Shown here: in pieces, positions 1 through 4,702 of the stretch
How the letters are laid out: each line of letters starts with the position of its first letter
How positions within the stretch are numbered: the stretch's first letter is position 1
NCBI GenBank assembly: GCA_945957495.1
Contig: CAMFLG010000231.1
Coordinates: forward strand, 1-5,770
DNA length: 5,770 nucleotides
Direction: 5' to 3'
From: an uncultured Pseudorhodobacter sp.
GTDB lineage: Bacteria; Pseudomonadota; Alphaproteobacteria; Rhodobacterales; Rhodobacteraceae
The notes under the pieces: model-generated
What the model saw: the letters and a program-made list of their open reading frames with translations, nothing else
Told to the model about the DNA's origin: nothing
Database searches by the model: none
Made by a program: the position numbers and the translations under genes

Positions 1-516
1 ATGGGCCTGCACGGTCAGCGCCTGATCATCGTAAAGCAGGGCTGCGTTGGTGCAGAATTCATTGCTGGCAATCACTTTGGCATTCTTCGGCACTTCAGTG
101 ACCTGATCGCGGTGCCAGGCGTTCAGCGTGATGGGCTGACCGTTGAAATCGTAATCGGTCGCGCCGACAGCCCAGCCCTTGGCAAAGCGTTCCACCTTGC
201 CACCCATCGCCTGCGCAATGATCTGGTGGCCAAAACAGATGCCCACCATCGGTACATGCGCGGCAAAGCTGTCGCGGATGAACTGTTCCAACGGGGGAAT
301 CCAAGGATGGTCTTCATAGGCGCCGTGGCGCGAACCGGTGATCAGCCAGCCATCGCACTCCGTCACGCTGGCCGGAAATTCGCCCTCTACCACCTTGTAG
401 GTGCGGAAGGTAAAGCCGTTTCCGTCCAGAAGCCGCGCGAACATGTCAGGATAGTCGCCCATTTCGGCCGCAAGGGCCTCTGGCGCAAGTCCTGTCTGAA
501 GTATGCCGATCAGCAT
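1..516 (-). CDS. Class I glutamine amidotransferase-like protein (3' part cut off by window edge)
   Basis: Reading the minus strand from the ATG at 516-514 gives 172 codons with no stop, running off the window at position 1. The product begins MLIGILQTGLAPEALAAEMG. It shows the class I (triad) glutamine amidotransferase fold: TGSRHGAYED at about residues 60-69, the nucleophile elbow VGICFGHQ with Cys94, and AWHRDQV at about 133-139. The last visible residues are TVQAH, and His172 is very probably the catalytic His of the usual HPE motif, so only the C-terminal part is missing. The family hydrolyses gamma-glutamyl amides, either to pass ammonia to a partner or as a stand-alone hydrolase; no synthetase domain is seen here. 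The gene lies 141 bp downstream of a glutamine-synthetase-like gene, which suggests a gamma-glutamyl-amide hydrolase role analogous to PuuD. It looks more like the GuaA-type GATase family than the PuuD peptidase C26 family. Only a weak Shine-Dalgarno (GCGGA) precedes the ATG; no in-frame upstream start is better. The fold is certain, the substrate unknown. Confidence 0.88.
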   Translation of the reverse strand, partial: MLIGILQTGLAPEALAAEMGDYPDMFARLLDGNGFTFRTYKVVEGEFPASVTECDGWLITGSRHGAYEDHPWIPPLEQFIRDSFAAHVPMVGICFGHQIIAQAMGGKVERFAKGWAVGATDYDFNGQPITLNAWHRDQVTEVPKNAKVIASNEFCTNAALLYDDQALTVQAH

Positions 517-555
517 GTGTCGTCCGCTTTTGCTTCGGGTTGACCCTAGCGCATT

Positions 556-581
556 GCCCCCCCATGTGGTCAAGAGGGGGC
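556..581 (-). other. GC-rich stem-loop in the leader of the amidotransferase gene
   Basis: GCCCCC at 556-561 pairs with GGGGGC at 576-581 around a 14-nt loop. A 2x2 internal A/A loop followed by GCA/TGC could lengthen the stem outward. It sits between the palindrome at 589-601 and the amidotransferase ATG at 516, so it would be in the 5' leader if transcription starts near the palindrome. No T-run follows on the minus strand, so it is not a standard terminator for this operon. Its function is unknown, and a run of seven C's makes some pairing likely by chance. Confidence 0.35.
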
Positions 582-588
582 TTTGCAT

Positions 589-601
589 AATTTGATCAAA
601 T
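589..601. promoter_or_regulatory. Candidate operator, copy 2 (AATTTGATCAAAT) upstream of the amidotransferase gene
   Basis: The sequence contains the perfect 12-bp palindrome ATTTGATCAAAT at 590-601. Together with the A at 589 it is identical over 13 bp to the site at 2122-2134. It lies in the spacer between the synthetase stop (658) and the amidotransferase start (516), 72 bp before the ATG. AT-rich palindromes of this kind in GC-rich DNA are typical operator sites for dimeric repressors or activators. The regulator is not encoded in the window. A weak minus-strand promoter, CCGACA (631-626) with TCAAAT (598-593 on the transcript side) at about 17 bp spacing, would overlap the palindrome, but this is tentative. 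Confidence 0.6.
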
Positions 602-602
602 A

Positions 603-649
603 TTGCCGCGGCTGTCGGATTTCGACCGACAGGCGGCAAGATTTGCCGC
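603..649 (-). other. Mutually exclusive stem-loops between synthetase and amidotransferase genes
   Basis: Read as minus-strand RNA, the first hairpin is GCGGCAA (649-643), loop AUC, UUGCCGC (639-633). Next is CUGUCGG (632-626), a 7-nt loop, CCGACAG (618-612). A second GCGGCAA follows at 609-603. The middle UUGCCGC can pair either with the first GCGGCAA, giving a compact hairpin, or with the second, giving a long two-part stem with a 2-nt bulge that encloses the CUGUCGG/CCGACAG stem. All three 7-bp pairings are perfect. No U-run follows on this strand, so neither form is a classical intrinsic terminator. Possible roles are 3'-end protection of the synthetase mRNA, processing, or attenuation. 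Confidence 0.6.
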
Positions 650-657
650 GTTTTGCC

Positions 658-1998
658 TCACACTGTATCGAGGTACAGCTCAACCCGCTCGGTCTGTGTC
701 AACTCGGCGATGTAATGCAGTTCCTGCCGCTTGGTTGACACCAGATTTTTGATCAGTTCCGGGTGGATAAAGCGCGGCACGATGGAACTTGCCTCCATCG
801 CCTCAATCGCATGTTCCCAGCTGTCCGGAATCTGCGGCAGATCTTCGACCGCGTAGGCGTTGCCGACAACGGGCGACGGCGGCTCCATCTGATTCTCGAT
901 ACCATCCAGCGCCGCACCCAGGATTGCCGCCAGCATCAGATAGGGGTTCACGTCGCCACCAGCCACGCGATGTTCGATCCGGCGCGCGGCAGGGTTGCCA
1001 GCCGGAATGCGGATCGCCGCCGTGCGGTTTTCATAGCCCCAGGAAATCGCCGTCGGCGCGTGTTTGCCCGGAACCAGCCGGTCATAGCTGTTCTGGTGCG
1101 GCGCAAAGATCAGGGCGGAATCGTGCATCGCGTTCAGGCACCCAGCCACGGCCTGACGCAACAGCGCGGTGCCTTTCGGACCGCCCGAGTCGAACACGTT
1201 GTCACCCTTTTCGTCGATCAGGCTGAAATGCGTGTGCAGACCCGATCCCGAATACTCCGGATAAGGTTTTGCCATGAACGAGGCGGCAAAGCCGTGGCGA
1301 CGGGCAAGGCCCTTCACCAGCATCTTGAAAAGCCAGGCATCATCCGCCGCGCGCAGCGCGTCGTCACAATGCATCAGGTTCACTTCAAACTGGCCCAACC
1401 CGGTTTCCGACGTGGTGGTGTCGGCGGGAATGTCCATCGCTTCGCAAGCATCATAAAGGTCGGTGAAGAAGGTGTCGAAGGCGTCCAGCGCGCGGATCGA
1501 CAAAGTCTCTGCCGCTTTGCGCACCTTGCCGGACCGCGGCGAGGCGGGGGCCTGCAGCGTCTTGCCCGAATCGTCGATCAGGAAGAATTCCAATTCCATC
1601 GCGCAAACCGGGGTCAGGCCGCGCGCCTTGAACCGCTCTACCACCGCGCGCAGGGCGTGGCGCGGGTCGCCCTCATAGGGCGTGCCGTTTTCGCGGAACA
1701 TCCAGATCGGCAGCAGCGCCGTCGGCGCCTCCAGCCAGGGCATCGGCATGAAGCCACGTTCGGTGGGTTTCAGGATGCCGTCCTGATCGCCCTGTTCAAA
1801 CACCAACGGGCTGTCGTCGATGTCCTCGCCCCAGATATCAAGGCTCAGGACCGAAAACGGAAACCGCGTTCCATTCTTGACCACGTTATCTGCAAAACGC
1901 GCCGGAACCCGCTTGCCGCGCGCCTGCCCATTCAAATCTGCCGCCGCCACACGAATCGTGCGCACGTCGGGATGCTTTCTCAGCCAGTCTTTCATCAT
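658..1998 (-). CDS. Glutamine synthetase family protein, probable gamma-glutamyl-amine (PuuA-like) synthetase
   Basis: This is a 446-residue cytoplasmic enzyme of the glutamine synthetase fold, predicted to activate glutamate with ATP and ligate it to an amine. Visible motifs are MELEFFLID (metal ligands E135, E137), TSETGLGQFEVNL (E198, E205), SGSGLHTHFSL (H255), NSYDRLVPGKHAP (R307), ENRTAAIRIP (R325, R330) and RIEHRVAGGDVNPYLMLAAI (E342, R344), so the active site is complete. The REHR-AGGDxNPYL form and the C-terminal GNAYAVEDLPQIPDSW region resemble PuuA-type enzymes rather than nitrogen-assimilating GlnA. The GlnA adenylylation motif (NLYDLPPEE) is absent, although Tyr382 lies in a similar place. 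Start: the gene opens with ATG-ATG and the frame is closed upstream by TGA. No Shine-Dalgarno precedes it, but a short leader ORF overlaps the start by ATGA. It follows an amino-acid ABC importer and precedes an amidotransferase, which fits a gamma-glutamylation route. Gamma-glutamylmethylamide synthetase or another amine specificity cannot be excluded. Confidence 0.92.
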   Translation of the reverse strand: MMKDWLRKHPDVRTIRVAAADLNGQARGKRVPARFADNVVKNGTRFPFSVLSLDIWGEDIDDSPLVFEQGDQDGILKPTERGFMPMPWLEAPTALLPIWMFRENGTPYEGDPRHALRAVVERFKARGLTPVCAMELEFFLIDDSGKTLQAPASPRSGKVRKAAETLSIRALDAFDTFFTDLYDACEAMDIPADTTTSETGLGQFEVNLMHCDDALRAADDAWLFKMLVKGLARRHGFAASFMAKPYPEYSGSGLHTHFSLIDEKGDNVFDSGGPKGTALLRQAVAGCLNAMHDSALIFAPHQNSYDRLVPGKHAPTAISWGYENRTAAIRIPAGNPAARRIEHRVAGGDVNPYLMLAAILGAALDGIENQMEPPSPVVGNAYAVEDLPQIPDSWEHAIEAMEASSIVPRFIHPELIKNLVSTKRQELHYIAELTQTERVELYLDTV

Positions 1999-2063
1999 TG
2001 CACATCAGGAAGGCATGGCACCGCCCACACATGCCCTGGGGCCAGCGGGTAGGTTCGGATCAT
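1995..2063 (-). CDS. Possible 22-residue leader peptide coupled to the synthetase gene
   Basis: The ATG at 2063-2061 opens a 22-codon frame (MIRTYPLAPGHVWAV, then PCLPDVQ) whose TGA stop (1997-1995) overlaps the synthetase ATG at 1998-1996 as ATGA. AGGA lies 8 nt before the leader ATG, whereas the synthetase itself has no recognisable Shine-Dalgarno. This arrangement suggests ribosomes reach the synthetase by terminating and restarting from the leader. Four prolines are scattered, with no run of one amino acid as in classical attenuation peptides. No family is recognised. A 22-codon frame can occur by chance, so this is a candidate only. Confidence 0.35.
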   Translation of the reverse strand: MIRTYPLAPGHVWAVPCLPDVQ

Positions 2064-2074
2064 GCCCTTGATCC
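2057..2074 (-). promoter_or_regulatory. Small hairpin covering the ribosome binding site of the leader ORF
   Basis: GGATCA and TGATCC are perfect 6-bp arms (2074-2069 and 2062-2057 on the minus strand) around the loop AGGGCA. The first arm contains the AGGA and the loop/second arm contains the ATG of the possible leader ORF, so folding would hide the translation start. This is directly visible pairing; the regulatory role is inferred. Confidence 0.35.
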
Positions 2075-2095
2075 TATCCTTTTTTGTCCGACCCC

Positions 2096-2119
2096 GGCAG
2101 CCGCCCTTATGGCAGCCGC
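2096..2119. repeat. Short direct repeat GGCAGCCGC, two copies
   Basis: The 9-mer GGCAGCCGC occurs at 2096-2104 and 2111-2119, 15 bp apart, in the spacer before the synthetase gene and next to the palindrome at 2122-2135. It could be a tandem binding site or a chance repeat in GC-rich DNA. Confidence 0.3.
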
Positions 2120-2121
2120 GC

Positions 2122-2135
2122 AATTTGATCAAATT
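2122..2135. promoter_or_regulatory. Candidate operator, copy 1 (perfect 14-bp palindrome) upstream of the synthetase gene
   Basis: AATTTGATCAAATT is a perfect 14-bp palindrome, 7 bp after the stop of the downstream permease gene, 58 bp before the possible leader ORF and 123 bp before the synthetase ATG. Thirteen of its bases recur at 589-601 before the amidotransferase gene. On the minus strand both copies read ATTTGATCAAATT followed two bases later by GC. TTGATC inside the site could serve as a -35 element, with a poor -10 (TAAGGG) 17 bp on, so a bound regulator would cover the promoter; that promoter is tentative. Confidence 0.65.
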
Positions 2136-2142
2136 TAGGATA

Positions 2143-2973
2143 CTACCGGATCAGCTGAGGACGCAAGCGAATTCTGGCTTTCTGGTTTTGCGGCAGATAG
2201 CGGTTCAGGTATCTGTTTACCCGTCCGAAGATCCAGATCAGGCCCAGAGTCAGCAAAACGAAGTAAAAGGCGATGATCGGATAGGGGATAAACGGGTTAA
2301 AGGTCTTGTCGGCAAAGTAGTTGGCGTAATACAGCGCATCGCCCCTTTGGCCAAAGGCGGGAAAGCCGGAAAAGAACACTAATGTCGTTGATTGGAAGAG
2401 GAAAATCGCCTCGTTGGTATAGCTGGGCCAAGCCAGGCGCAGCATGGTCGGCCATTCGATGCGGACGAATTTCCTCCACCCGGAAAAGCCGTAGGCATCC
2501 GCCGCTTCCAGATCGCCCTTCGGGATCGACCGCAGCGCGCCAAAGAAGATTTCGGCGGAATAGGCAGCGGTGTTGAGGAACAGCACAATCAGTGCCCCGG
2601 CCCAGGCCTTGGTCAGCCATGACGTTTCGACCGTGAATCCGAACACGTTGATTCCCGAACGCGGCAGCAGCACCAGCATTTCGTAGGCAAGGAAGAACTG
2701 GATGAAGAGGGGCGAGCCGCGGAACACGAACACGAACCAATCGGCGGGTTTACGAACCCATGGGTTGCGCGCCGATCGTGCCAAGGCCAGCGCATTGGCC
2801 AGAAAGAACCCGAAGGCCAGCGCCAGCGCCCCGAAATAGACGTTCCAGATCAGCCCCGATCCGATCAGAGTGAATTGCTGACACAAGGTGAAGTCAGACT
2901 TCGGCAGCAGGTTCGCGCCAATGCCGATGGATCGCAGGCCGTAATCGCCGATGGTTTCCCAGCAGGTGCTCAT
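2143..2973 (-). CDS. Polar amino-acid ABC transporter permease (HisM-like)
   Basis: This 276-residue inner-membrane subunit forms half of the translocation channel of a binding-protein-dependent importer. Hydrophobic segments lie at about residues 39-64, 79-103, 121-143, 185-202 and 231-250, matching the five-helix core of the His/Glu/Gln/Arg/opine permease family. The characteristic FRGSPLFIQFFLAYE occurs at about 85-98. The cytoplasmic EAA loop EAADAYGFSGWRKFVRIEWP at about 156-175 should contact the ATPase. The N-terminus is some 35 residues longer than in enteric HisM (238 aa) and holds Cys4 and Cys31. The ATG overlaps the TGA of the preceding permease (ATGA, 2970-2973) and has a strong AGGAAGG seven bases upstream (2981-2987), so translation is both coupled and well primed. 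The gene ends with TAG 7 bp before the palindrome that precedes the synthetase gene. Confidence 0.93.
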   Translation of the reverse strand: MSTCWETIGDYGLRSIGIGANLLPKSDFTLCQQFTLIGSGLIWNVYFGALALAFGFFLANALALARSARNPWVRKPADWFVFVFRGSPLFIQFFLAYEMLVLLPRSGINVFGFTVETSWLTKAWAGALIVLFLNTAAYSAEIFFGALRSIPKGDLEAADAYGFSGWRKFVRIEWPTMLRLAWPSYTNEAIFLFQSTTLVFFSGFPAFGQRGDALYYANYFADKTFNPFIPYPIIAFYFVLLTLGLIWIFGRVNRYLNRYLPQNQKARIRLRPQLIR

Positions 2974-3851
2974 ATCGCGGCCTTCCTCATGGCTTCGCCA
3001 GCGGCGGTCGCCTGACCTTTGGACAGCCGCGCCGCAAGTCGGCCCAGCAGGGTTTCGGAAATCTTCGTCATCACCAGATAGAACACCAGCAAGCCCAGGA
3101 AGTAATACAGCCGCCAGTCGCCATGCGGGAATTCATAGGCCTGCGTCTTGGTGCCGCCCAGTTCGCGGGCATAATAGACGATGTCTTTGACCCCCAGCAG
3201 GAACAACAGCGGCGTCGCCTTGATCAGGATCATCCACAGGTTCGTCAGGCCGGGCAGGGCGTAGGTCCACATCTGCGGCACCAGAATGCGGCGGAACACC
3301 TGCCGGTGCGACATGCCATAGGCCTCGCCAGTTTCCAGCTGCGCACGCGGCACGGCCTGCATCGCGCCATAAATCACGTTTGCCACAAATGCGCCAAAGA
3401 CGATGGCAAAGGTGACGACGGCCAGAAAGAAGCCGTAAGCCTGATAAACGAAAGGGGACGCGGTCGCCAAAGGCACCTTCGCCTCGGCGCAGACGTGAAA
3501 TTCCATGCCGCGGAACACCGGTTCTGACAGATCGGGGCAGACCATCAAATGCCGCACATATTCAATGCCTTGGTCCAGTGCGATCACAAAGAACATGAAA
3601 TAGACGATGTCCGGCACACCGCGCACCATCGCGCTGTAGCCTTTACCGATCCACCGGATCGGGGCCACATGCGACCGGGCCGCCATGGCACCCAGAAAAC
3701 CCATCCCCATTGCAATCGGGGCCGTAACGGCCAGAAGCGCCAGCACGGTGACGAAGGACCAATAGAAATCCAGATGCTTGCCCGAGGTCAGGTAGCACGT
3801 CAGCCATGTCAGGCCTTCGATCGACTTCGGATCGGCGCAGGCTTCGAACAT
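2970..3851 (-). CDS. Polar amino-acid ABC transporter permease (HisQ-like)
   Basis: This is a 293-residue inner-membrane permease, partner of the following HisM-like subunit. Family signatures are VRGVPDIVYFMFFV at about residues 77-89 and the EAA-type loop ETGEAYGMSHRQVFRRILVP at about 173-192, followed by the helix around NLWMILIKATPLLFLLG. Membrane segments are predicted at about 30-57, 73-93, 135-160, 200-220 and 248-265. The protein is longer than enteric HisQ (228 aa). One reason is a loop of about 40 residues between the second and third helices, likely periplasmic, containing Cys105 and Cys121, which might form a disulphide. AGGTG four bases before the ATG (3856-3860) supports the start. 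An 89-bp gap with strong hairpins separates it from the binding-protein gene, and it overlaps the next permease by four bases. Confidence 0.93.
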   Translation of the reverse strand: MFEACADPKSIEGLTWLTCYLTSGKHLDFYWSFVTVLALLAVTAPIAMGMGFLGAMAARSHVAPIRWIGKGYSAMVRGVPDIVYFMFFVIALDQGIEYVRHLMVCPDLSEPVFRGMEFHVCAEAKVPLATASPFVYQAYGFFLAVVTFAIVFGAFVANVIYGAMQAVPRAQLETGEAYGMSHRQVFRRILVPQMWTYALPGLTNLWMILIKATPLLFLLGVKDIVYYARELGGTKTQAYEFPHGDWRLYYFLGLLVFYLVMTKISETLLGRLAARLSKGQATAAGEAMRKAAI

Positions 3852-3873
3852 GAAACACCTATGTCAAGGTTGG

Positions 3874-3888
3874 CCCGCGCGCGGCGGG
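3874..3888 (-). other. Second GC-rich stem-loop upstream of the permease gene
   Basis: CCCGC (3874-3878) pairs with GCGGG (3884-3888) around a 5-nt loop, immediately after the larger 3891-3920 hairpin in the direction of transcription. There is no T-run. It may add to mRNA stabilisation of the upstream binding-protein message or arise from the local CG-rich run. Confidence 0.4.
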
Positions 3889-3890
3889 AT

Positions 3891-3920
3891 GGCCCTTCTC
3901 GCCAAGGGGCGGGAAGGGCC
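3891..3920 (-). other. Strong intercistronic stem-loop after the binding-protein gene
   Basis: A 13-bp stem with a single C-A mismatch in the transcript is formed by 3908-3920 and 3891-3903 around the tetraloop CCUU. It starts 20 bp after the binding-protein stop, between that gene and the first permease. No T-run follows on the minus strand, so it is unlikely to be a complete terminator. In binding-protein transporters such a hairpin commonly protects the upstream message or causes partial termination, giving more binding protein than permease; that role is inferred here. Confidence 0.7.
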
Positions 3921-3940
3921 GGACGTTCAGCAGGCTTGCC

Positions 3941-4663
3941 TTACCAGGTGTTGGCTTCCGGCCCGAAGAATTCGGCGATCATCGCGTTCAGCGAGCCATC
4001 TTCCTTCATCGAGGTGATGGCCGCATCCATCTTGCCGCGCAGTTCGGTGTCGCTTTTGCGGAAGGCCATGCCGACGCCGCCGCCGATGATTTCTTCCTTG
4101 TCCAGCAGAACCAATTCGCCGTTCGATTCGTCTGCGATCGGCTTCAGGTAGTCCTTGTCAGCCAGAACAGCCACAGCCTCGCCGTTCTTCACTGCGGCGA
4201 CGGTTTCTTCCGGGGTGGCATATTCAACGACGGTCATGCCATTTTCGGCAACGAAGGCGGCCTGAATGGTCGAGGTTTGTGCCGCAACGGCGCCGCTTTT
4301 CAGATCAGCATCCTTGGACAGCGCAAGATAGGCAGAAGATGCCGGCGGAATGTAGGGCTGGCTGAAATCAACCACTTCGCCACGCTCTGGCGTGATCGAC
4401 ATGCCTGCGATGATCACATCATAGTTGCCTGATTGCAGGTTGGGGATGATGCTGTCCCATTCGTTGGTGGTCCAGGTGCATTCCAGCGCGGCGCGCTTGC
4501 AAAGCTCATCGCCGAACTTGCGTTCAAAGCCGTCAACCTCGCCCTTGTCGTTGATGAAGTTGTAGGGAGGGTAGGCGCCCTCGGTGCCCAGACGCACGAC
4601 ATCGGCGGCGGCAAAGCCTGCGCCGAAGGTCAGCAAAGCAGTGGCGAGCAGTAGTTTTTTCAT
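3941..4663 (-). CDS. Periplasmic amino-acid-binding protein of the ABC importer (SBP family 3)
   Basis: This 240-residue protein starts with a Sec signal peptide (MKKLLLATALLTFGAGFAAA, likely cleaved before Asp21). The mature part is a family 3 solute-binding protein close to the LAO/HisJ type: GTEGAYPPYNF at 26-36, then DELCKRAALECTW whose Cys55 and Cys62 match the known LAO-binding-protein disulphide, then IIAGMSITPER with Ser89 and Arg94, the residue that binds the ligand carboxylate in this family. Asp169 in LADKD matches the residue that binds the amino group. The ligand is therefore very probably an alpha-amino acid or a close derivative. Glu28 and Trp69 replace Asp11 and Phe52 of LAO protein, and Ala86-Gly87 replace Ser69-Ser70, so specificity may differ. 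It has an excellent ribosome site and lies 39 bp after the ATPase gene. No lipobox is present, so the protein should be free in the periplasm. Confidence 0.94.
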   Translation of the reverse strand: MKKLLLATALLTFGAGFAAADVVRLGTEGAYPPYNFINDKGEVDGFERKFGDELCKRAALECTWTTNEWDSIIPNLQSGNYDVIIAGMSITPERGEVVDFSQPYIPPASSAYLALSKDADLKSGAVAAQTSTIQAAFVAENGMTVVEYATPEETVAAVKNGEAVAVLADKDYLKPIADESNGELVLLDKEEIIGGGVGMAFRKSDTELRGKMDAAITSMKEDGSLNAMIAEFFGPEANTW

Positions 4664-4668
4664 TGTAG

Positions 4669-4674
4669 TCCCCT
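4669..4674 (-). promoter_or_regulatory. Ribosome binding site of the binding-protein gene
   Basis: AGGGGA lies five bases before the ATG at 4663 in the 39-bp gap after the ATPase gene. It is among the best matches to the 16S 3' end in this window, consistent with high expression of the periplasmic component. Confidence 0.75.
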
Positions 4675-4702
4675 GTTGAAAGTGTGGTGAGTGAAGATTG
4701 TA

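Noticed and set aside
540..573. Inverted repeat TTGACC (540-545) / GGTCAA (568-573) before the amidotransferase
   Set aside because: Only 6 bp arms with a 22-bp spacer and no second copy in the window, so chance is a sufficient explanation.
589..601. FNR/FnrL box reading of TTGATCAA
   Set aside because: FNR boxes need a four-base spacer between TTGAT and ATCAA. Here the half sites overlap directly, so the geometry is wrong.
633..654. Plus-strand hairpin GCGGCAA/TTGCCGC followed by GTTTT
   Set aside because: Terminator-like only for plus-strand transcription, for which there is no gene. In the real direction there is no T-run.
742..757. Additional TTTGATCA-like sequence within the synthetase coding region
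   Set aside because: It matches only the core, is not palindromic over 12 bp and lies inside coding sequence.
763..2052. Long plus-strand open frame of 429 codons, and a similar plus-strand frame at 1-543
   Set aside because: They are antisense to the synthetase and amidotransferase, whose motifs are unmistakable. The products are rich in Arg and His with no recognisable domain, as expected from GC-rich antisense frames.
2057..2085. Plus-strand hairpin GGATCA/TGATCC followed by six T's, resembling an intrinsic terminator
   Set aside because: No plus-strand gene ends here, the stem is only 6 bp, and five bases separate it from the T-run. The stem is more relevant to the minus-strand leader.
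3862..3867. Perfect minus-strand TTGACA just before the HisQ-like permease
   Set aside because: A -10 at 16-18 bp would fall inside the coding sequence and no TATAAT-like sequence is there; the gene is better explained as part of the operon.
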